This document shows, in pieces, positions 10,466-19,252 of a DNA stretch of 41,072 nucleotides. Below the pieces are notes generated by a model, which saw nothing but the letters and a program-made list of their open reading frames with translations, searched no databases and was not told the origin of the DNA. The stretch comes from Candidatus Bathyarchaeota archaeon (GTDB taxonomy: Archaea > Thermoproteota > DRAE01). The translations under genes and the position numbers were made by a program. Position 1 is the stretch's first letter. Every line of letters starts with the position of its first letter. The stretch lies in NCBI GenBank assembly GCA_011041895.1, contig DRAE01000043.1, forward strand, positions 1 to 41,072, given 5' to 3'.

Positions 10466-11966
10466 TAGCCTCAGCCTCCAGCTTTTCTATAAGGGAGCTA
10501 TATTCCGGAGGCTCCCTTTCAGCAAGTTCAGACGCGAAAAACGCAATTTTAGACAGATACTTTTCGAGAATGGCCTTTCTCTTAAGGAATGAAGCCCTCC
10601 TCTTCTTCTTTGACAGATACAGTTTCAGCTTTCTAGCGCATTCAAGTAATGCCAGCTTTATTTCCTGATGAATTTCTGGGATGTCTGCGATATACTCCTT
10701 GCACAGTGTCCTATATGGGAGTTTATCGGAGCAAACATGGGTCACTATGACTATTGGAGCCTGCATTGGAACTCCGTATCGGCTCCACTTAATCTCATCT
10801 ACAACTTTTTTACTCACATCCTCTGAAAGAGAGTGGAGAAGTGGAACTTTGTTTGCATACCTTATGATTTTAAAAGAGTCCTTGGGTTTAATTTCGCCTC
10901 CATATGCCAAGGCGCACTCTACTATGAAAGCATGGCCTCTATATGATGAGGGCTTTCTCGCTGAAACAGCTATAAACTCCGGTAAAAGCTCTTTCCTTAT
11001 TCCCTCGTAGAGAATATGATCACCTATAGGTGAAAGGTGCCCACTTTGCGGTCTCTCAAACCTAACGTGTCGAAAAGCATCGAGTAAGGCCTTTCTCTGG
11101 GAAATTGTAAGCTTCTTGGGATTCAAGCTCTCAGGAATACCTGCCTTCCTCAAAATCTCTATTGCCCTTTTCCTACCAATCCTCTGAAAGTTATCCATTA
11201 GAAAGGAGATCATATCCTTGGATCTAGAGTGTAGAATTATCTCCTTAAGCTGCTCCAAGTCAACACCATGCGGATGATACACTGTTTCTTTTGGGGGTTC
11301 TGGCACTTCAGAGATACCCCTCTTAAACTCATAGACTACTCCATGAGGATCAATAAAGACTATATGTGCATGAGGATTGGCGATGGCGGTATTTTTCAAG
11401 TATTCCAGTATTCTGTGCCTAGCATTTCTGTAATTTCCTTTTATGAAGACGCTTACCAATGTACCTCTCCAAGCAAAGTTTGCCACATACCTCTTACAGC
11501 TTATTATGTGCGGCTTGTTTTCCGAGACCTCCATTAAAAGCTCAAAGTAGTATATGTTTCTGCCATCAGAGCTTGATATAACTGTAGTAGGGTAATGCGC
11601 TGTCATTTGACCGTATAAGATAACATTTTTGATGCCTATTCCAAAAACTCCTCTCGTTTGTTTCGTAGTATATTTTGACCCGTAAAGCATACTACCAAAC
11701 GCAAATGGAACATTAAACGCTGGAACACCTGATCCATTATCCCAAACTAAAATGTTAAATATTCTCTTATCGGGATCCACTTCGAGAATTCGGATAAAGA
11801 TTTCAGGTAAAACTCTAGCTTCTTCACACGCATCCAGACTGTTATCGACTAGTTCTTTAACAGACGTGTAAAGAGCTTTAGAAGGATTTTCAAACCCGGT
11901 TAAAGAGATATACTCTTGAATTAACTTTGATATTGTTATTCGCTTATACTTCTTGCCCAAACTCAT
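10422..11966 (-). CDS. top6B: DNA topoisomerase VI subunit B
   Basis: About 514 residues; the ATP-binding GHKL subunit of topoisomerase VI. The Bergerat fold shows ELVDNSLDACEEA (N box), DNGSGVP (G1 box) and GVFGIGIKNVILYGQMT (G2 box) in order. The H2TH and transducer domains follow, with KQ-type switch sequences such as ISQRKALLDAF and KVPLLHS. I chose the ATG at 11966 (MSLGKKYKRITIS), preceded by GAGGAT at a good distance; a TTG at 11984 is an alternative. The C-terminus is lysine-rich. It overlaps the KH gene upstream by 23 nt and top6A downstream by 44 nt. Confidence 0.97.
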   Translation of the reverse strand: MSLGKKYKRITISKLIQEYISLTGFENPSKALYTSVKELVDNSLDACEEARVLPEIFIRILEVDPDKRIFNILVWDNGSGVPAFNVPFAFGSMLYGSKYTTKQTRGVFGIGIKNVILYGQMTAHYPTTVISSSDGRNIYYFELLMEVSENKPHIISCKRYVANFAWRGTLVSVFIKGNYRNARHRILEYLKNTAIANPHAHIVFIDPHGVVYEFKRGISEVPEPPKETVYHPHGVDLEQLKEIILHSRSKDMISFLMDNFQRIGRKRAIEILRKAGIPESLNPKKLTISQRKALLDAFRHVRFERPQSGHLSPIGDHILYEGIRKELLPEFIAVSARKPSSYRGHAFIVECALAYGGEIKPKDSFKIIRYANKVPLLHSLSEDVSKKVVDEIKWSRYGVPMQAPIVIVTHVCSDKLPYRTLCKEYIADIPEIHQEIKLALLECARKLKLYLSKKKRRASFLKRKAILEKYLSKIAFFASELAEREPPEYSSLIEKLEAEAIGKEGRVEKEANSS

Positions 11967-12513
11967 GGTAGTATCCTCTTTCAAGGGCCATTAGGCGAGC
12001 CTGCTCTCTCTTTAGGAACCTAAACACTGTTGGATGGGGGGCGCCGCGTATAAGCATTAGAACAGCTTTCTTAGCTGACTTCACGTTCTCGTATTTGCCT
12101 ATCACGGCAACTGTTTTCCTATATACCTCCAGCATAGTGTCGGTGTACTCTTCGATTTTCTTCCAAGCTTTTCCCTTTCTGCCTATGATTCTACCTTTAA
12201 CTCTTCTATATTCCTCCTCTTTGTCTGGGAGATACTCTGAGAGATCTATTACTTCAAGCATATACTCGTCTGAGAGAAGCTTTAACGCCTTCTGGGGATT
12301 GAAGCCAAGCGCTATGGCACGGACAATTTCTCTAGCTTTCATACCATTTAACATGTCATCGAAGAGTATTTTAACAGCTCCAGTAGAGCTGTCGACCTCT
12401 ATCTTAGTGGAGGTCAACTTCTCGATCATGGACTTAACTTCGCCCTTCTTCCCTATCAGTACGCCTACGCGGTCGAGTGGAACGTTTAAATATATTATGT
12501 TTTTCTCACTCAC
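11944..12513 (-). CDS. KH-domain RNA-binding protein, Dim2/Pno1 homologue
   Basis: A 189-residue protein with two KH domains. The first has VGVLIGKKGEVKSMIEKLTS near residues 16-35 and the second GRIIGRKGKAWKKIEEYT near residues 106-123; both carry the GxxG loop that grips single-stranded RNA. Archaeal Dim2 binds the 3' end of pre-16S rRNA and interacts with aIF2alpha; eukaryotic Pno1/Dim2 is a small-subunit assembly factor. The gene sits directly after the RIO1 kinase gene (8-nt overlap), matching the functional pair of late 40S/30S maturation factors, and leads into the topoisomerase VI genes. Confidence 0.9.
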   Translation of the reverse strand: MSEKNIIYLNVPLDRVGVLIGKKGEVKSMIEKLTSTKIEVDSSTGAVKILFDDMLNGMKAREIVRAIALGFNPQKALKLLSDEYMLEVIDLSEYLPDKEEEYRRVKGRIIGRKGKAWKKIEEYTDTMLEVYRKTVAVIGKYENVKSAKKAVLMLIRGAPHPTVFRFLKREQARLMALERGYYHEFGQEV

Positions 12514-13210
12514 CTACAACCCACCTATATACTTCATGATCGTCATAAGTTTCTACACCTGCCTTCTTAAAGAAGTAATTAATATTTTTGATGTCACGGA
12601 AAAGGAACTCGTATGCGAGAGGATGAGATAATGGAACAGCCTGACCCATATCTATGAAGTATGGGTCACCTTTAAAAACCATAACATTAAACTCACTTAG
12701 ATCAGAGTGAACCAACTTTGCCCTATCATGCAGTAACTTAATGTTCTCAAGAATTTTCTCGTAGATTGAAAAATCAGGGTTTTTATAATCCTTTAGAAGA
12801 GGGGCGGGGGCACCTTCCTCCCCTATAAATCGCATTACAAGAATATTTTTATAGACTAGAATGGGTTCCGGTACAAAAACTCCCGCCTTGAAAGCCTTTT
12901 TGAGATTCTTAAATTCCTTTGAAGCCCAAAGTATTCTAATATGGTACCTATGTTTTTTAAAGGATTGGAAACGAGGGTCACCCTCAATATACTTCCAAAT
13001 ACCTTTTACAAAGGTAGCTGTAAATGTCCGGTATATTTTGACAGCATATTCATTAGAGTTCCCAATGGCATAAAGCACACATGCTTCCTTTCCAGTGCTT
13101 ATGAACCCATATACCTTTGATAAAATTCCTTTGTCTATTAGGTGTAAAAGAGCTTTCAGTGTTGACGGGTCAAAGACTTCACTTAAAACCTCCCACTCAA
13201 CCTTTTCCAT
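12506..13210 (-). CDS. rio1: RIO1-type atypical protein kinase
   Basis: At 234 residues it is slightly shorter than many RIO1 proteins. It has the RIO signature STGKEACVLYAI near residues 37-48, a VKIYR strand with the ATP-binding lysine, the catalytic loop LVHSDLSEFNVMV near residues 164-176 and the metal-binding PYFIDMGQAV near residues 180-189. RIO1 acts as an ATPase switch in final maturation of the small ribosomal subunit. Its neighbours aIF1A, aIF2beta and the Dim2-like KH protein support that role. ATG start, 10 nt after the aIF1A stop. Confidence 0.96.
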   Translation of the reverse strand: MEKVEWEVLSEVFDPSTLKALLHLIDKGILSKVYGFISTGKEACVLYAIGNSNEYAVKIYRTFTATFVKGIWKYIEGDPRFQSFKKHRYHIRILWASKEFKNLKKAFKAGVFVPEPILVYKNILVMRFIGEEGAPAPLLKDYKNPDFSIYEKILENIKLLHDRAKLVHSDLSEFNVMVFKGDPYFIDMGQAVPLSHPLAYEFLFRDIKNINYFFKKAGVETYDDHEVYRWVVGE

Positions 13211-13220
13211 TTAAGGTCTC

Positions 13221-13568
13221 CTACATGAAACCCTCTGTAACCTCCATAAAAGTCTCATCCTTTATATATCCCTTAGCTTTAAGCCTTCTCAGTTCAGTTT
13301 TATCATATCTATAAAGGAGATCGCATCTCGATGGTTGAAACTCCCATGGAGCAACTAAAACAATGTCCCCCACCTTAATCCAGAATCTTCTTTGAAGGTG
13401 ACCGGCTATCCTACATATCCTTATTTCACCATCCTCACATAGAACTTCTAAAAGCTTTCCACCAAGTTTTCTCAACACCTTCGCTAGCATCTCACCTTCC
13501 ATGGGGACTCTAAGCTTTCCAGTTTCAGCTTCAGCTTTAGCCTTCCTCTTTCTTCTTCTCCTGCTCAT
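13221..13568 (-). CDS. eif1A: Translation initiation factor aIF1A
   Basis: The 115-residue product is the archaeal equivalent of eIF1A and bacterial IF1. A basic N-terminal tail (SRRRRKRKAKA) precedes an OB fold with LGGKLLEVLCEDGEIRICRIAG and RRFWIKVGDIVLVAPWEF, followed by a short helical tail. eIF1A binds the ribosomal A site and promotes scanning and start selection. Its ATG overlaps the aIF2beta stop by 4 nt, so the two initiation factors are coupled. Confidence 0.97.
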   Translation of the reverse strand: MSRRRRKRKAKAEAETGKLRVPMEGEMLAKVLRKLGGKLLEVLCEDGEIRICRIAGHLQRRFWIKVGDIVLVAPWEFQPSRCDLLYRYDKTELRRLKAKGYIKDETFMEVTEGFM

Positions 13569-13987
13569 ATTCTCCTCACCGGCGTCCTAGCCCCGCATGC
13601 TTCACATACGACAAATAAAACGCGTTTCTCCTTTACTAATCTTGTATCAGGTCTTTTACACTCATGACATATGACATATTCATCTATAAACCTCTTTAAA
13701 GCGGAGGCTATAGCTCTTGGATTTATAATACCTTGAATAACGGCTTGCCCACGTTCAATGCTTCCTGCAGAGGCAATCTCTTTAAGCACATATCTTAGAA
13801 CAATTCTCGGATCTCTATTCAGCTTCTCACAGATCTCCTGGAAGTTCTTTATGAAGGTTCTTTTACCGATATGATAAACTAGAATCCCGGGAACCTCGAA
13901 TCTCTCCCTTTTAATGATTTTGGGAGGGAGATTTTTGTGAGCTCTTTCAAGCATTTCCTCATATGTGTAAGGCCAATCGCTACTCAA
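13565..13987 (-). CDS. eif2B: Translation initiation factor aIF2 beta subunit
   Basis: The product has 140 residues. A central domain includes PPKIIKRERFEVPG and IVLRYVLKEIASAGSIE, followed by a C-terminal zinc ribbon CHECKRPDTR...CEACGARTP with four cysteines. aIF2 delivers initiator tRNA to the small subunit; beta bridges to the gamma GTPase. The start is TTG at 13987, with GGAGGGG about 7 nt upstream deciding it. First gene of the minus-strand operon; divergent from srp54 across 92 nt that must hold both promoters. Confidence 0.97.
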   Translation of the reverse strand: MSSDWPYTYEEMLERAHKNLPPKIIKRERFEVPGILVYHIGKRTFIKNFQEICEKLNRDPRIVLRYVLKEIASAGSIERGQAVIQGIINPRAIASALKRFIDEYVICHECKRPDTRLVKEKRVLFVVCEACGARTPVRRI

Positions 13988-14079
13988 ACTATAACCCCTC
14001 CTCCGACTTTATTAGTATGAAAGTATTTAACAAGAATATAAAATAAAGGAATTGGAAACACTTGCAAGAATGATGTAAA

Positions 14080-15432
14080 ATGCTTGAGCATCTTAGCAAG
14101 GCCATACGCAATATAATAGATAAAGTTTCTAGGAGTAGAATTGTAGACAAACAACTTCTAAACAGTATCATAATAGACCTGCAGAGAGCACTGCTCATGT
14201 CCGATGTTAACGTGAACACAGTACTACAGATCTCTGAGAACATAAGAGAGAAGTTTGAGAAGAGTAAGCTTCCAGAGGGAATAGACAAGAGAAAGTATAT
14301 TCTTAAGCTAATTTACGATGAGCTAATAAACCTTCTAGGAGGGGAGTATTCAGAAGAACTCAAAATACAAACCGGCAAAACGAACATTTTCATGTTCGTT
14401 GGTATACAAGGTTCCGGGAAAACCACTACCGTAGGCAAGGTAGCTTACATGCTTAAGAAGAGAGGGTTGAAAGTTGGCATTGTCTGTGCAGATACTTTTA
14501 GACCAGCAGCACTTCAGCAATTAAGACAGCTTGTCAAGGAGTATAATATACCCGTTTATGGAGAAGAAGGTGGAGAAGACGCTGTAAAGATAGCTTTGAA
14601 TGGAATAGAGCACTTTAGAAAGCAAGGTGTAGACGTTATTCTAATAGACACCAGTGGAAGACATAAGGAGGAGAAGGGGCTTCTAGAGGAGATGAAAAAA
14701 TTAGCATCAGCTGTAAACCCTACGGAGATAATTCTAGTAATTGATGCCTCTATAGGGCAGCAAGCCTATTCCCAAGCTAAAGCTTTCCATGAGGCTACAC
14801 CTATAGGGAGTATTATTGTTACAAAGCTCGATGGAACGGCAAAGGGTGGAGGGTGCCTGTCAGCAGTAGCCGCTACTGGAGCTAGGATCAAGTACATTGG
14901 GACAGGAGAAAGAATCTGGGATCTTGAAAAATTCAATCCACCATCCTTTGTTAGAAGAATCACTGGAATGGGAGACCTAAGGGAGCTCTCAAGAAAGCTC
15001 GAAGAACTCTTAAAAGAGAAAGAGCTTGAGGAAATGAAAGTTGATACAAGTAAGATCTTGAAAGGAGATTTTACAATAGAGGAAATGGTCAAATATCTAG
15101 AGAGCATAAGAAAGTTTGGGCGATTGAAAAAAATAGTTTCAATGCTGCCTTTTGGGCATAGCGTACCAGATGAAATACTTGAGAAAACCGAGGAGGATAT
15201 TGGAAAGTGGAAGTATATAATTCAGTCTATGACAAAAGAGGAGAAAAAACATCCTGAGATCGTTAAGAGAAGCCGCATAGCAAGGATAGCTAGAGGAGCT
15301 GGAGTCTCCGAGGAAGATGTGAAAAAACTGCTTAATCAATATTCTCTAATGAAGAAAATGATTAAGAGACTGAGAAAATCTAGATTGAGAAAAATGGGTT
15401 TATTTAAGATGATTGAAGGATACGGATACTAA
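14080..15432 (+). CDS. srp54: Signal recognition particle 54 kDa protein
   Basis: The 450-residue GTPase recognises signal sequences and, with SRP RNA, targets ribosomes to the membrane. The N domain is followed by the G domain with FVGIQGSGKTTTVGK (P loop, near residues 107-121), DTSGRH (near 191) and TKLDGTAKGG (near 248-257). The methionine-rich M domain begins near residue 300 and ends with MKKMIKRLRKSRLRKMGLFKM. Full length. An AT-rich stretch (GAATATAAAATAAAG near 14033-14047) is a likely TATA region. First of nineteen same-direction genes ending with nop10. Confidence 0.98.
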   Translation: MLEHLSKAIRNIIDKVSRSRIVDKQLLNSIIIDLQRALLMSDVNVNTVLQISENIREKFEKSKLPEGIDKRKYILKLIYDELINLLGGEYSEELKIQTGKTNIFMFVGIQGSGKTTTVGKVAYMLKKRGLKVGIVCADTFRPAALQQLRQLVKEYNIPVYGEEGGEDAVKIALNGIEHFRKQGVDVILIDTSGRHKEEKGLLEEMKKLASAVNPTEIILVIDASIGQQAYSQAKAFHEATPIGSIIVTKLDGTAKGGGCLSAVAATGARIKYIGTGERIWDLEKFNPPSFVRRITGMGDLRELSRKLEELLKEKELEEMKVDTSKILKGDFTIEEMVKYLESIRKFGRLKKIVSMLPFGHSVPDEILEKTEEDIGKWKYIIQSMTKEEKKHPEIVKRSRIARIARGAGVSEEDVKKLLNQYSLMKKMIKRLRKSRLRKMGLFKMIEGYGY

Positions 15433-15433
15433 A

Positions 15434-16678
15434 ATGCTAGTGAAACTTTTCAACATCCTACGTGAGAAGATTCTTTGTGAACACTGTACTGGGAGACTCA
15501 TAGGCAAAACTTGGCCTACTCTAACTTACAGAGAGAAAGGTTTACTTCTGAAAGCAATTATCTACGCTTACTCAGTTAACATAGGTAACCCCTCGGAGAA
15601 CATCGTCGAAAGAAAGCCCTGTGAAATCTGCGAGAACATATTTGACACGATAAATGTCGATGATCTACTTGAGAAGGTTAATGCCATCTTAGAGGAATAT
15701 GAATGCGATACTTTTTCAACAGGTGTAAGTATACCAAAGAGAATAATTGAAAAGGAAATTACCGTTCAAAAAACTCTACCTAGTGAAATGTACGTTCCCT
15801 TAAAAAGGGAGTTAAATTTACTCCTCAGGAAAGTGCTTCTTGAAAAAACTGGTAGAAAAATCGACGTAAACAATCCTGACATAGTATTTATATTTGACGT
15901 TTACAGGAATGAAGTTAATGCCATAATTAACCCCCTTTACATTTATGGAAGGTATAGAAAATACTCCAGAAAACTTCCCCAAGCAATATGGTTCTGCCCT
16001 ACCTGTAGGGGGAGAGGATGTAGCAGGTGTAATTGGACCGGAAGAAAATATCCGACAGCGATAAATGAGCTTATTGGCAAACCTCTAATGGAGCTCTGTA
16101 ACGCTGAAGACTACAAGTTTCATGGAAGTGGACGGGAGGATGTCGATGTTAGGATGCTAGGCTCTGGGAGGCCATTCATAGTTGAACTGATAAAACCTAA
16201 GATTAGGAATATAGACCTTGAAAGCGCTGAGAAAGCAATCAATGAACAAGCAAATGGACTAATAGAAGTTTTTGGGCTCAGGATATCAAGTAGCGCCGAA
16301 GTTGAAAAACTGAAAGAGAGAGCGAAGATGACAGGGAAAGTTTATGGAGCATTGATTGAATCCAGGGATCCTATAGATGAAAATAAGTTGGAAAGACTAG
16401 AGCAAATATTCCATAACACATTGATTAAACAAAGAACTCCAACAAGAGTACTCCACAGGAGAGCTGACAAAGTAAGACATAAAATGGTCTATATAGTAAA
16501 AATACTTCCAATAGATAAGAAAATGTTTTATGCAACCATATACTGCCAGGGAGGGCTCTATGTCAAGGAGTTGATAACTGGAGACTATGGGCGAACGAAA
16601 CCGTCATTTTCAAAAGCATTAAATAAGTCATTAAAGGTAATTAAATTAGACGTATTAGGCGTTGAGAGGTATACATAA
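15434..16678 (+). CDS. pus10: tRNA pseudouridine synthase Pus10
   Basis: About 414 residues. Archaeal Pus10 makes pseudouridine 54 and 55 in the T loop of tRNAs. The N-terminal THUMP-like region has paired cysteines CEHC and CEIC, and a further CPTCRGRGCSRC cluster sits near residue 190. The catalytic domain has FHGSGREDVDVRMLGSGRPF near residue 238, whose aspartate (REDVDVR) is the expected nucleophile. The C-terminal core includes YCQGGLYVKELITGDYGRTKPS. The ATG at 15434 lies directly after the srp54 stop. Its TAA overlaps the ATG of the eL21 gene (TAATG). Confidence 0.96.
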   Translation: MLVKLFNILREKILCEHCTGRLIGKTWPTLTYREKGLLLKAIIYAYSVNIGNPSENIVERKPCEICENIFDTINVDDLLEKVNAILEEYECDTFSTGVSIPKRIIEKEITVQKTLPSEMYVPLKRELNLLLRKVLLEKTGRKIDVNNPDIVFIFDVYRNEVNAIINPLYIYGRYRKYSRKLPQAIWFCPTCRGRGCSRCNWTGRKYPTAINELIGKPLMELCNAEDYKFHGSGREDVDVRMLGSGRPFIVELIKPKIRNIDLESAEKAINEQANGLIEVFGLRISSSAEVEKLKERAKMTGKVYGALIESRDPIDENKLERLEQIFHNTLIKQRTPTRVLHRRADKVRHKMVYIVKILPIDKKMFYATIYCQGGLYVKELITGDYGRTKPSFSKALNKSLKVIKLDVLGVERYT

Positions 16679-16983
16679 TGGCTGGGAAATCCGGGGGACC
16701 AAGGTATCATACCAGACACCTCTTCAGGAAGAGGCCTAGAGAAAGGGGGTTACAGCCACTAGGTAGATTACTTAGGATACTCGAGGAAGTAGATGTAGGA
16801 ACAAAGGTGTGTATAGTCACGGATCCCTCTGTTCACAAAGGAATGCCGTTCAAGAGATTCCACGGTAAAGTTGGGACAGTTATCGAGAAAAGAGGGAGAG
16901 CTTACGTAGTTTTAGTTAGAGATGGAGGAAAATATAAGAAGGTTATTGTAAGACCCGAGCACCTTAGGATACACGAAGGATAA
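16678..16983 (+). CDS. rpl21e: Ribosomal protein eL21
   Basis: The 101-residue large-subunit protein is shared by archaea and eukaryotes. It has the glycine/arginine-rich N-terminus GGPRYHTRHLFRKRPRERG and the SH3-like barrel GMPFKRFHGKVGTVIEKRGRA. Its start overlaps the pus10 stop, so the genes are coupled; rpoF follows after 11 nt. Confidence 0.96.
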   Translation: MAGKSGGPRYHTRHLFRKRPRERGLQPLGRLLRILEEVDVGTKVCIVTDPSVHKGMPFKRFHGKVGTVIEKRGRAYVVLVRDGGKYKKVIVRPEHLRIHEG

Positions 16984-16994
16984 GGTGATTGGTT

Positions 16995-17321
16995 ATGGCT
17001 AAAATTAAAAGAATGGATCCCATCACGACAGCTGAAGCTCGCACTTTGCTGGAGCGTGAAGAAGAGAATCTTAACACATTTCAGGAAGATGTACTCCGGT
17101 ACTTAAGAAAATTCTCTAAATTAGGGGAGGAAAAAGCCAAAGAGCTTGTTGAGAGACTTGAAAAAGATTTCAACATAGACAAGTATGTGGCTGTTCAGAT
17201 AGTTAATATAATGCCTGAGGATGTGAACACACTGAAAGTTCTTCTACCAACAGGGCTTCTAATAAGTGAAGACACTCTGAAAAAAATCGTTGATGTCATT
17301 AGCGAATATAGAGAGAAGTGA
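16995..17321 (+). CDS. rpoF: RNA polymerase subunit Rpo4 (RpoF)
   Basis: The 108-residue protein is the Rpb4 homologue, which pairs with Rpo7 to form the polymerase stalk. It has DPITTAEARTLLEREEEN at the N-terminus and the HRDC-like helices ELVERLEKDFNIDKYVAVQIVNIMP. I chose the ATG at 16995 because AAGGTGAT lies 5 nt upstream; a GTG at 16989 is possible. The eL21-rpoF-DUF655-ksgA order is widely conserved in archaea. Confidence 0.95.
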   Translation: MAKIKRMDPITTAEARTLLEREEENLNTFQEDVLRYLRKFSKLGEEKAKELVERLEKDFNIDKYVAVQIVNIMPEDVNTLKVLLPTGLLISEDTLKKIVDVISEYREK

Positions 17322-17908
17322 AGAAAATGCACAGACCTTTTGAAAGAGTTTATGAAAATGTAGCCTATGTACTGGATTATCTTCCCACCGGATATCCTCA
17401 TGATACTCGCCCTCTAAGCTTGAGAGAACCCATTTTACAGCTTGTTGGAAGAGATTACTTTATGCTACTTGAAGCTGTTCCAAGAAAAACATTCAAGGAT
17501 TTCAAACTACATGAAAGAGTAGTTGTTGGTAGAGCAAGGGTTAAAGTTGACAGAATCACCCGTAGGCTAACTTACGATGAGTTAACTTCAACGGCTAAAA
17601 CAGAACTTCCATACGCTATCGTGGAAATAATAAAGGAAACCGAGGATAGATTCGTAAAATTTCTCAACACATGTAGTTTAGTTTCGATGAGGACACACGC
17701 TTTAGAACTGCTTCCTGGAATAGGAAAGAAGACGGCCATGAAAATTTTAGAGGAGAGAAGGAGAGCTCCATTCAAGTCGCTAGAGGACTTTAAGAAAAGA
17801 ACTGGAATCAGCAATGTAATGGACATACTTGTTGAAAGGATAGTAGAGGAAATCAAGGGTAAAACCAGACATTACTTCTTCGTCTATAGGCCACTTGCTC
17901 AAAGATGA
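17318..17908 (+). CDS. DUF655 family helix-hairpin-helix protein
   Basis: A 196-residue archaeal protein of the DUF655 family. The N-terminal part reads ENVAYVLDYLPTGYPHD and includes an OB-like region (ERVVVGRARVKVDRITRR). The C-terminal part has a helix-hairpin-helix near residues 130-145 (ALELLPGIGKKTAMKILEERR), a nucleic-acid-binding motif. The biochemical role is not established to my knowledge. It starts with GTG overlapping the rpoF stop and ends overlapping the ksgA start (ATGA). Its conserved position between rpoF and the 16S dimethyltransferase gene suggests an RNA-related role; that is inference. Confidence 0.9.
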   Translation: MKKMHRPFERVYENVAYVLDYLPTGYPHDTRPLSLREPILQLVGRDYFMLLEAVPRKTFKDFKLHERVVVGRARVKVDRITRRLTYDELTSTAKTELPYAIVEIIKETEDRFVKFLNTCSLVSMRTHALELLPGIGKKTAMKILEERRRAPFKSLEDFKKRTGISNVMDILVERIVEEIKGKTRHYFFVYRPLAQR

Positions 17909-18726
17909 GTATAGAAATCTCTAGAAGCTTCGTAATTAGAACACTTAGAAGATTAAAGATAAAACCTAGGTGGTATAAGGGGCAGGTTTTCATCTGTGAC
18001 CCATACCCATTTTATAGGCTTGTCAACTTAGCCAACGTCACCTCTAGTGATGTCGTATATGAGATTGGTTCAGGATTAGGCTTTTTAACCAGTATTCTAG
18101 CACAGAAGGCTAAAAAAGTGATAAGCATAGAAATCGAGCGTAAGTTCTATAATTTTTGCAAGGGCATTTTCAAACGCATAGATAACATTGAACTAGTGCT
18201 AGGGGATGCCACCAAGCATCCCGTGCCTAGAGAAGCTAATAAAGTGGTGTCAAGCATACCCTACTCCATTTCTAAGGCAATATTTCTAAAATTGGTGAAG
18301 GCCACCAACATAGAGACAATTGCAATCATATGCCAGAAGGAATTCTATGAAAAGGTTACAGCTAAACCAAGAGAGAGCAGATACGGATATCTTTCCATAC
18401 TCTGCAAGATGCTTATGGAAAACGTGTATAAGGAGACTATCCCACAAGAGTATTTTTATCCTAGGCCAAAGGTTACAAGCGTAATTGCAGTCTTCAAAAG
18501 AAAAAAGAATTCTCCTTTGGATGAAGGAGAGATAGAATTATTTATAGACTTCCTCAAGGCAATTTTCACTTACAGGAGAAAAAAATTGAAGAAAGCCTTG
18601 AAAATTTCAGGCATTGAAGATGTAGAGCGTATCGACGAGAACCTTCTCGATAAACCAGTTCTGCTCTTAGAGCCCTCAGAAGCTTTAGAGGTATTCAAGG
18701 CAATAGAACCAATATATAGCTCCTAG
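17905..18726 (+). CDS. ksgA: 16S rRNA adenine dimethyltransferase (KsgA/Dim1)
   Basis: The 273-residue SAM-dependent enzyme dimethylates two adjacent adenines in the 3'-terminal h45 loop of 16S rRNA. The SAM-binding motif is VVYEIGSGLGFLTSILAQ near residues 50-67, followed by VISIEIERKF. The catalytic motif is SIPYSISKAIF near residues 110-120, the family's N-[IL/x]-P-Y with serine in place of asparagine. The C-terminal helical domain has FTYRRKKLKKAL. The serine replacing the usual first Asn/Asp of the NxPY motif deserves checking. Overlaps the DUF655 stop by 4 nt. Confidence 0.95.
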   Translation: MSIEISRSFVIRTLRRLKIKPRWYKGQVFICDPYPFYRLVNLANVTSSDVVYEIGSGLGFLTSILAQKAKKVISIEIERKFYNFCKGIFKRIDNIELVLGDATKHPVPREANKVVSSIPYSISKAIFLKLVKATNIETIAIICQKEFYEKVTAKPRESRYGYLSILCKMLMENVYKETIPQEYFYPRPKVTSVIAVFKRKKNSPLDEGEIELFIDFLKAIFTYRRKKLKKALKISGIEDVERIDENLLDKPVLLLEPSEALEVFKAIEPIYSS

Positions 18727-18742
18727 GGATTATTTAATTCAA

Positions 18743-19252
18743 ATGCCCAAGCGACCAGCACGTTGCTATACCAAAATAAGTAGCCCTCCATACACCAGAA
18801 AAGAATATATTCATGGAGTACCTGCCCCAGAGATTAGAATGTTCGAAATGGGGAACACCAAGGAAAAGGACAAGTTCAGGGCATGGGTCCATCTCTACGC
18901 TATAGAGCCAGGAAATATAAGAGCAAGAAGCTTAGAAGCTGCAAGAAAAGCTGCAAACTATGTGTTGAAAAAACTTGGGAGAAATGCATACTTTCTGAAG
19001 ATATGTGTATATCCACATCATGTCCTAAGGGAAAATAAGATGATGAGCGGAGCAGGAGCCGACAGAGTGCAGAAGGGAATGCGACTAGCATTCGGCAAAC
19101 CTATTGAGACAGCAGCTCACATAAGGAAAGAAACATTAATTATGGAGGCAGCATCGCATGTGGAAAACCTCGAACATCTAAAAGAGGCGATAAGAAGGGC
19201 TTCACATAAGATTCCTTTAAAGACAAGAATTGTTGTTGAAGTAAAGAAGTGA
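18743..19252 (+). CDS. rpl10e: Ribosomal protein uL16 (archaeal L10e)
   Basis: The product has 169 residues and starts MPKRPARCYTKISSPPYTRKEYIHG, the standard archaeal L10e start. The body includes AIEPGNIRARSLEAARKAAN and KICVYPHHVLRENKMMSGAGADRVQKGMR, the loop near the peptidyl-transferase centre and tRNA elbow. Full length. Dph2 starts with a GTG overlapping its stop codon. Confidence 0.97.
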   Translation: MPKRPARCYTKISSPPYTRKEYIHGVPAPEIRMFEMGNTKEKDKFRAWVHLYAIEPGNIRARSLEAARKAANYVLKKLGRNAYFLKICVYPHHVLRENKMMSGAGADRVQKGMRLAFGKPIETAAHIRKETLIMEAASHVENLEHLKEAIRRASHKIPLKTRIVVEVKK

